This document shows, in pieces, positions 23,301 to 29,113 of a DNA stretch of 29,113 nucleotides. The DNA comes from Mesotaenium endlicherianum (lineage: Eukaryota > Streptophyta > Zygnematophyceae > Zygnematales > Mesotaeniaceae), in NCBI GenBank assembly GCA_009602735.1, contig WELA01011136.1, positions 8,298 to 37,410 on the forward strand, in the 5' to 3' direction. Position 1 is the first letter of the stretch. Each line of letters begins with the position of its first letter. A program made the translations under genes and the position numbers. The notes under the pieces were generated by a model that saw only the letters and a program-made list of their open reading frames with translations, was not told the origin of the DNA and did no database searches.

Positions 23301-26300
23301 ATGCAGATTAGGGTTGTATATTAGGATCGCATTAGGATTGCATCAGGGTTGCATATTAAGGTTGCAGATTAGGGTTGCAGATTAGGGCTGCATATTAGGT
23401 TGCAGATTAGGGTTGCATATGAGGGTTACAGATTAGGGTCGCAGATTAGGGTTGCAGCTTCTACATTGACCCATACATGGCCCTCTCACGGTGGGGCCAC
23501 AAGGGGGGGGCCCTTTGAGCTCCTGCCACCATCGATCCTACAAGGATGCCTCGCCCTAAACCCTGAAACCTAACCTTAGATCCCACACATGAGCTCTGAA
23601 ACCTACGAGGCACCTCGCCTCTCTCTCAGTTCTCCGCACTCTCACACAGCCTGCGGCTTCCTGGGCCAGGTGAGCTAGGCCCGAGAAAGGGTTTATACTA
23701 TGGAAATCGGCGCATGGGCTACTGACAAGTGGCACCTCACTAAGAAAGACCTCGAGAGTACCAGGGCTGAAGGCCCCGGTGCAGGGAGACTACCTATCTC
23801 AACCCTACTGGCAGGATTCAGCACTCAAATCCTCCGCGCTGTTTGAACTTGTCAGCCCTGCCCTGCCTTGCTCGCCACTTGGCACAGCATCGTAGCCCTC
23901 TAAGGGGCCCTTGCCTCAGCTCCCTCCTCTCCAGGGCTGACAGACCCCACGCTTACAAGCTCTTCAGACAGGCCCTGGGCTAGGCGTCCCTCTCTCTCTT
24001 TGTGCGCGTGCAAGTCTTGGTTTGCGTGCTTCTGCGTCAGCACGGTGATGCACGACAACACGTGTATGTATCTTCATTGCAGAAACTTCACGGGCATGAG
24101 CGTGCATGTCAATGTTTGTGCTCGTGTGTGTCTATTGCCATGCAGGCAGGGCAGGCAGACGTGCGGCATTTGGGTCTGGGGTGAGAAAGTAGGGCAAAGG
24201 GAGACACAACACAGCAAACATCAGTGCGCTTCTCACACACACACGTGCGCACACCCACAAGCAGGCACGAGCACGCACGCGGGAGAGGAAGGACTGGGTT
24301 GGGGATGGGCTCTGGGTTCTAGGGCCCGGTGTAAGAGGTGTAGGGCACGCACAGGTGGGCGGACGACAGGAAGGGGCCGGGGATGCTGTCGCAGCAGTAC
24401 TCCGCGAAGCAGTAGTAGCCGCCCGCCAGTATGCCCATGTAGAACATCTGCCCCCAGGGCTCACGCCCCACATACACGCGCACGCGCACGCGCACACCGA
24501 CATGCACAAGCAGGCACATGCACACGCCGGAACACGCACAATTCAGAACGCAGAACGCAAACTCAATCATATAGTAGAGCTGCGGTGCCACCACACGTCT
24601 CCAGCAATAACAGCGAGTCATAATGATGCAGAATAGTATTATCACATTGAGAGCATGACGTTTGGGGGTACAGAAGGAAACCCGCCCCCCAAACCCCAAA
24701 CCTCAACCTCATGCCCTGCAACCTGCACCCTGAGCCCCCAACTCTCAAACACAGAGCCCCAACCCCTAACCTCAGCAACCCCCAGACCTGGAGGCAAATG
24801 CGACGCATGCCCGACCTGCATGAGGGGGTTGCGGCGGTTGCAGATGACGTCCCCCGCGAGCGCACACGCCTGCGCTCCCCTCCGCCCCACCAGCTTCTCT
24901 GCCACCCACCTGCAGGAGAGAGGGAGAGGAGAGGAGAGGGAGGGAGAGAAGGTGGGAGAAGGGTGGAGAGCACAAAAGTTTCAGCGGGGCTCAGCGTGCT
25001 GCCCAAGGCCTGTCTGCCTGACACTTGGCGCCCTGGGGCTGCGTCCTAGGTGGATTTGCCGACCCCTCACAACGTAGGTCAAGCGATCGCCACACGGACG
25101 TACTGCAGCTGCAGACACTCCTCAATTGAGAAGGGAACGCTTTCAAGCGCCTCAAAAGTGGATCCCACGCTAGACACCTGCATATCCTGTCACACCTGAG
25201 CCATGTCCCCTAAACCCCTCTCCTAAGCCCTGTCCTTTGTACCCACCCGATGCCCAAGACAGTCTGACTGAGAAGCCCAGGCCTCCTCCACCAGTGCTTT
25301 TGAGCATGAGCCTGACGCCTGAGCCTGAGCCTGAGCGCGAGTGGGACCGGTTCCGTAATCAAGCATGATGCTCCTTCTGCCATATGCTGTGAAGCTATGC
25401 TGCAGCAGAGACTCCCATCCCCACCCCCCCAGCCACCCTTTTCCCCCCCAAAACTTCAAACCCTTTCCCCCACCCCTCTTCCCCCCCTCCCCACTCCTCC
25501 CGAGGACAGCACGACCGGAGTGACTGGATCTGCAAGAGAAGGGTGTTGAATTCTGCTTGCATTGTCGTGGCGTTTTTGGCTGAGCCCAAGGATAGAAGCA
25601 GGACCCTTGCACTGCATATACATTTCTTCTTTGTCACTACTATTGACCTTGCGTCATTAACCCTGCTACCGTTACTCCACTCACATGTGACAACATCATG
25701 TCCTTCTGAAGGCAGGCCTCTCACTCTCGGCTGTGCTGCCTGGCTGGGGGGTGTCGAGAGCAATCGACCACATAAGGTGAAACGTCTCCAATAGGATGTA
25801 AGAAGCGATCAGTTTTGAATGCTGAATCAGTCTCCTCCCCTTTTCTCCAAGTCTCCATGCATCTGTTGATTCCTGAATTGCACATTCCTCAGCTTTTGGG
25901 CAGCTCCAACGCCTCCAACTGGCTTTGATTCGTTATGCGGTAAAAGTTCATCAGACAGGAAGAAAAGGATGCATCATTCTGCTTGAGTTACACACCGAAC
26001 TCTGATCCTCCCTTTTCCTTAGAGGGCTGGCAGCGTTCAATAACACAGACAAAGCCTCAGCCTCATGTATAGTCTCAGAATTTGACTGCTTCCCTTGTTG
26101 TTGTGTCTCACATGAGGACTTGACAAATATAGAGGCTGGCTTTGCGTCATGTTCCCTTCCAAATAAATTCAATGTAGAGTGACTCATCCTTTTGAGTGCA
26201 GGGGTTGTCGACAGTTAACAAGTTGTGAGCAGGTGAGATGGACGGCGGTGTCAAATGCACTTACATAATGACTTTGATAGAGCCAGAGGTGATGCAGTAG

Positions 26301-26413
26301 TGGCAGGTTTGCACCACAGTGCCTTCAAACATGGCGGACTCCCCAAAGAGGAGTAGAAATAGCACCGCCGCCATGATGAAGAGGTACAGGGACACAAAAG
26401 TCAGCAGCTCCAT
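18292..26413 (-). CDS. DHHC-type protein S-acyltransferase, plant PAT15/16/17-like
   Basis: Integral membrane enzyme that autopalmitoylates on the DHHC cysteine and transfers the acyl group to cysteines of target proteins. Ten coding exons join in frame with GT-AG sites: 26265-26413, 24816-24909, 24353-24447, 22818-22985, 22257-22329, 21362-21414, 20549-20640, 19849-19928, 19205-19330, 18292-18933 (1572 bp, 523 aa). Features in order are a first membrane segment (about 5-24), DPG (134-136) after a hydrophobic segment, a Cys-rich domain [34 protein letters not shown] with the active cysteine at 190, further hydrophobic segments (about 204-228 and 279-303), the TTxE-type motif NTTTNE (305-310), TFKW, and a C-terminal [13 protein letters not shown] motif (454-466) typical of PATs. 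DHHC-GW instead of DHHC-PW fits the PAT17 group. The last exon has Gly/Glu and Gly/Ser repeats and a basic end. The start ATG has A at -3 and G at +4. Confidence 0.93.
18540..18573 (-). repeat. Coding hexanucleotide repeat (Gly-Glu)n in acyltransferase exon 10
   Basis: The plus strand shows CCTCGC units repeated in tandem. In the minus-strand frame they encode GEGEGEGE just upstream of the conserved WVHPGEIEV segment. A 6-bp unit keeps the frame on expansion or contraction, so this part of the cytosolic tail is probably length-variable. Confidence 0.85.
19008..19153. repeat. (GA)n microsatellite with assembly gap, acyltransferase intron 9
   Basis: Pure GA dinucleotides flank 18 N (19055-19072), so true length is unknown. 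A G-run and GGGA repeats follow to 19190. On the gene's sense strand this makes the intron 18934-19204 almost wholly pyrimidine (CT) directly after the GTACAC donor. Open frames through it encode only Arg-Glu or Leu-Ser repeats and are artefacts. Confidence 0.97.
20317..20372. repeat. (CA)n/(CG)n microsatellite, acyltransferase intron 7
   Basis: CA dinucleotides with CG-rich ends (CGCGCGCG at 20361-20370) within the intron between 19929 and 20548. Alternating purine-pyrimidine runs of this kind can adopt Z-DNA. No coding role. Confidence 0.95.
21176..21316. repeat. CA then GT alternating tracts, acyltransferase intron 6
   Basis: A short (CA)n at 21176-21193 is followed by mixed GTGTGCGC/GTGTGTGT sequence to 21316, ending about 45 bp from the exon 6 donor. 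The tracts are in opposite senses (CA then GT), so they could base-pair as an imperfect hairpin in the transcript. Confidence 0.85.
21690..22045. repeat. Tandem array of about 75-91 bp derived from the DHHC exon end, intron 5
   Basis: Five anchors resembling CAGCCGCAGTGATGGC start near 21690, 21773, 21848, 21939 and 22024. The genuine exon 5 end carries the same word at 22261. The best copy (21839-21867) matches the exon 5/donor junction (22252-22280) at 24 of 29 positions, including the GTACC donor. In the gene's frame it reads FGHHCGCAV against FDHHCGWMV. Units also share TTCTTCTAATCGTATG-like middles. The array lies wholly inside the intron between exons 6 and 5. Confidence 0.75.
22417..22545. 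repeat. Mixed CA/CG/TGCA microsatellite, acyltransferase intron 4
   Basis: Interrupted CACACA, GCACGCA and CATGCATG runs, purest at 22505-22538. A second short (CA)n lies at 22671-22696 in the same intron. Long plus-strand frames here encode only Thr/His/Ala-rich repeat peptide and are not genes. Confidence 0.9.
23297..23456. repeat. Telomere-like minisatellite, 13-bp unit GCAGATTAGGGTT
   Basis: About ten imperfect copies of a 13-bp unit containing TTAGGG lie in acyltransferase intron 3. Variants have CATATTAGG or CATATGAGGG. A further patch at 23554-23578 has the plant telomere word CCCTAAACCCT in the opposite orientation, and 24690-24780 has degenerate CCCCAAACC/CCCTAACC. The unit is not the plain plant telomere heptamer TTTAGGG, so this is a telomere-related or derived minisatellite. 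Confidence 0.8.
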
Positions 26414-27030
26414 GCTGAGCTGAGCTAAAGTATATTGGATTAGTAAGAGAAAGTGGACTGGTGAGTTTTGCCGGGTCTGCTTTTATCTCTCAAACGCCTG
26501 TTTGACTTCATATGTTCTACACCAATTGCCTATAGCCCGTCTACATTGTCCATTATATGCATAAAATTGGGCATCACTTGATACTTTCCCGTTTTTCTAC
26601 GGTGCCGAGGTGCATGTCTCCCATGAAGTCTGTCTATTGAGCCACATCCGTCATCATAGTGCAAGTGCTGGGCATAAAATCGGTCAAGGTCCAGCTCTGG
26701 CTTTTTACGCCCGGCTTCACGCAGGCCTCGAAGAACTAACTGCCAGTTAAGCACAGTTAAGCATGTGGAACAGATCAAGGTTAACTTCGCGACTTCATTG
26801 GCGTAGAAAACACTGGCACGTAGGTGTTGCACTCCTCTTGGGTCAAAATCATGCACTGCGTGGTTCAAACTCGGTAAAGCCTAAAATCTCTAGATTAAAC
26901 CAAGTTTTTACACTTTCTAGTTTGTATTAGTCTACCAGCTGAAGGAATTGCAGCAAGGGGAGAAGCAGCAGCCAGAGGGTGACGCGGTCACAGCCACTGA
27001 AGCCTCAGATCTCATGCGCGCGCGCACAGA
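26414..27030. other. Upstream region of the acyltransferase gene
   Basis: The promoter and 5' UTR of the minus-strand acyltransferase should lie here. No canonical TATA box is seen close to the ATG. A minus-strand frame of 112 codons (26530-26868) has no recognisable motif and is probably chance, though it could be a captured fragment. Confidence 0.45.
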
Positions 27031-27127
<97 letters not shown>

Positions 27128-27154
27128 NACACACACACACACACACACACACAC
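27031..27154. repeat. Compound (CT)n-(CA)n microsatellite with one N
   Basis: CT dinucleotides at 27031-27050 pass into about 50 CA dinucleotides, with a single N at 27128 where the register shifts. It lies upstream of the acyltransferase gene, about 640 bp from its ATG. Confidence 0.97.
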
Positions 27155-27980
27155 GCGCTAATTCTTAAGTAAACTGTACTGCTCTGGCACGCTTGTGGAC
27201 AGCATGTACTTGGGTTTGGTAGCTTCTTATATGCTCAGGTGGGCGGGTCGTTCTTTCGAGCATGACTTCGAATTTCTAGAAGCAGTTTGAAATTCATAGT
27301 GAGCAGCTTCTGTTGCTCTTTTTAGCATATAAGAAGGGCACTTATACCATTACGTGATGACTTCAGACTTCCATGAAATGACTGCTTCAAAACATGTTCT
27401 GAGTTCACATACTAAGCGTTGTTTTGACAGATGTTCTCCCGGGAATTGTGATTAAGAGTAACAGTGACTATATTTAACTGTATTTCAGTACTAAACAGTG
27501 ACGCAATACAGATCATCATTGTCAAGAAGCTCCTTAGCTGAATCATTAGCTTCTACGCCATCCAGTGAGTACTATTATCAATACAGACACCTCTCATCAC
27601 GATTCTTCTGTGACTTATGTCTCTTCATGCTTCATATAATCCTACAGTAAGCTGGCTCTATGGTTAAATTTATGGAGTTAAACCCCAATAACTTAGGATA
27701 TAAATATGAAAGCTATGCGCCAACATCATGGCTCGAGCCCTATGACGTCGCAGCAATTCTCAATTACATGGGGTAAGCCACTAGAGCAGACTGAACTTTC
27801 CGGTAAGCGCGGCTTTTCTCACCAACCATATGCCCAGCTCTTCCTTCAGCAGGCCACCAAGCTTCGCCCTCATCTCCCTTACTAAGGGCCCTAGCACTCA
27901 GTCCACTCTCGATCCTGCTATTTACAGCGCCCCTATCTGCACACGCTGTCGAGGCCAACAAAGCAGGCGAGCACAAACCA
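27155..27980. other. Intergenic, no gene identified
   Basis: 27155-27780 is AT-rich without coding signal. 27780-27980 becomes GC-richer as it approaches the kinase gene and may contain its 3' flank. No tRNA or other RNA gene was recognised. Confidence 0.55.
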
Positions 27981-28057
27981 GCTCGGCCCTGCTAGACCCC
28001 CTCTGCGGACGTGGACTCCTCGACGTACCTCTCCAGGTGCCCGAGAAAGACCCTGAG
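27981..28057 (-). pseudogene. Degenerate copy of the kinase C-terminal tail
   Basis: Read on the minus strand, 28057-27992 encodes VFLGHLERYVEESTSAEGV and then TAG. The genuine tail ends [19 protein letters not shown] and TAG, about 190 bp upstream in the gene. Similarity continues past the stop (GCCCTGCTAGACC in both), so the duplication includes some 3' UTR. The copy keeps an open frame and its stop. It may be a remnant of a tandem duplication, or an alternative last exon: the donor-like CGC|GTGGTG in the kinase exon and CATCTCAAG|CTC before the copy would join in frame. Confidence 0.6.
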
Positions 28058-28181
28058 CTTGAGATGCGAAGGCTCAGTCAGACCCCAGCCAGACCCCAGG
28101 CCCGAAACATAAGCCCGAAATCCTAAGGCAGGGAACCAGGGGGGCCAGGGGGGCATCCTGGCCCAGCCCAGCCCAGCCCTG

Positions 28182-28602
28182 CTAGACCTCCTCTGCAGGC
28201 GTGGAGGAGGACTCGACGTCCTCCAGGTGCTCGAGGAAGTACACCACGCGCTCCATTGTCGGGCGCTCCTCGGGGCTCTTGGCGGTGCAGAGCAACGCCA
28301 GCCGTAGCGCGTTGCGCACCTCCACGCTCTCGGGCGACCCCGCCTGCAGGCCCAGGTACGGGTCCAGCAGCGACGCGAGCCGGTCGCAGCCCGCGGCCGT
28401 GAAGTAGGTCGGCATGCCCACGTCGGCAAACTCGGGGTCGACGGGGCGCCGCCCGCTGACGATCTCGAGGAGCACGACGCCGAAGCTGTACACGTCGGAC
28501 TTCGTCGAGAACCGGCCGCCCTGCTGTGCGTACTCGGGGGCCATGTACCCGATCGTGCCGAGCAGCGCCGTGGTGACATGTGTCGCCTGCCCATCGATCA
28601 GC
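28182..28602 (-). CDS. Receptor-like protein kinase, C-terminal exon (partial)
   Basis: Last coding exon, 140 codons, after the acceptor CATCGCTGGCAG (ending 28603), with one base completing a codon. It reads [20 protein letters not shown] then APEY, which is the end of the activation segment (subdomain VIII), followed by [20 protein letters not shown] (subdomain IX, invariant Asp), and the subdomain XI Arg in [13 protein letters not shown] short acidic/Ser tail ends at TAG (28182-28184). This pattern is the plant RLK/Pelle Ser/Thr kinase family; THVTT...[10 protein letters not shown] resembles LRR-VIII, DUF26 and related groups, but the subfamily cannot be set without the ectodomain. The exons with the ATP-binding loop, HRD and DFG are not in 28603-29113, so the gene continues off the right edge. 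Codons are strongly G/C-ending, unlike the EXORDIUM-like and snRNP genes. Confidence 0.9.
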
Positions 28603-29113
28603 CTGCCAGCGATGACACGGGCAAACGGGCATGCGGCACACGAGACGCTTGAGCATGCGCCTGTTGGTTGATTGCCGGCCGGGCAGAATGTTGGGAAACA
28701 TTGACGCGTAGAGCGAGACATGGGGCATGCATTACATGATCGGTATCCCTCCCTTTCCTCCCCTCCCGCCTCCCCCTCGCCCTCCTCCTCCCCTGTTCTG
28801 TACGTTTCCATGCACGTGTTTTATCACTACAGTGAGTGAGAATGCAAGACAGAAATGCACCGCAATCAAGCAAAGGGCGAAACAGATCGCAAGGCATAGC
28901 TATCAAACCCATCCACTGCAGAGGCAGCAGCAGCAGCACACTTCACATGCATGACTGTCACAAGGCAGGCAGCTGCATCCTCAGGGTGAGGCACGCAGCT
29001 GCGCAGCAGCGCAGCTCCCAGAAGAAACGACACAGACCACGCTGCCTGCCTCAGATCACACACGATTCAGATTCAAAGAAAGGGCACGCGGTCCAAATCC
29101 CTCCCCCCCCCCC
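28603..29113. other. Intron of the receptor-like kinase gene (to window edge)
   Basis: No kinase subdomain I-VII motif is visible on the minus strand, so this is presumed intron. 28750-28800 is C/T-rich on the plus strand and 28920-28940 has a short GCA repeat. The window ends in a C run (29102-29113), a likely contig or repeat edge. Confidence 0.6.

Noticed and set aside
26530-26868. Minus-strand 112-codon frame upstream of the acyltransferase
   Set aside because: No recognisable domain, no splice relationship to exon 1, and composition consistent with chance.
1-29113. CRISPR array, bacterial operon or prophage-type defence system
   Set aside because: Introns, plant families and simple repeats show eukaryotic nuclear DNA; no regularly spaced identical repeats with unique spacers are present.

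Overview
The window is nuclear DNA of a plant-lineage eukaryote (streptophyte), probably from a draft assembly with short N gaps at 19055-19072, 21497-21498 and 27128. The evidence is GT-AG introns whose exons join in frame, a secreted PHI-1/EXORDIUM protein (a plant family), a plant-type S-acyltransferase with DHHC-GW, and the end of a plant receptor-like kinase. I cannot name the species. The long introns full of simple repeats are compatible with a seed-free plant or a streptophyte alga, but that is a guess.

Layout from left to right. Positions 1-336 are low-complexity DNA, followed by one minus-strand exon (337-393) with the YxxxK motif of a short-chain dehydrogenase. A complete eight-exon plus-strand gene at 2157-5523 encodes the U11/U12 snRNP 35 kDa protein of the minor spliceosome. 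Positions 5524-7849 hold no gene I can support. A possible plus-strand gene end at 7850-8363 finishes in a PCNA-interacting (PIP) box. A single-exon minus-strand EXORDIUM-like gene lies at 9280-10527 with a TATA box near 10750. Positions 10770-18291 are gene-poor. They hold an unrecognised Met-less open frame (11390-11824), a hexamer repeat, an inverted-repeat-bounded block of about 2.1 kb (13354-15478) rich in CACGTG, and a 126-bp tandem duplication. A complete ten-exon minus-strand protein S-acyltransferase (PAT15/16/17 type, 523 aa) spans 18292-26413, its introns full of microsatellites, telomere-like repeats and tandem copies of its own DHHC exon end. At the right edge is the last coding exon of a minus-strand receptor-like kinase (28182-28602), whose upstream exons lie outside the window, with a degenerate copy of its C-terminal tail 190 bp downstream.

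The genes look like independent neighbours. They differ in strand, composition and pathway (minor-intron splicing, extracellular growth protein, membrane palmitoylation, receptor kinase), and nothing suggests an operon or a dedicated multi-gene system. The most interesting items are structural: the exon-derived repeats in the acyltransferase intron, the duplicated kinase tail, the CACGTG-rich inverted-repeat block, and the unassigned PIP-box exon.
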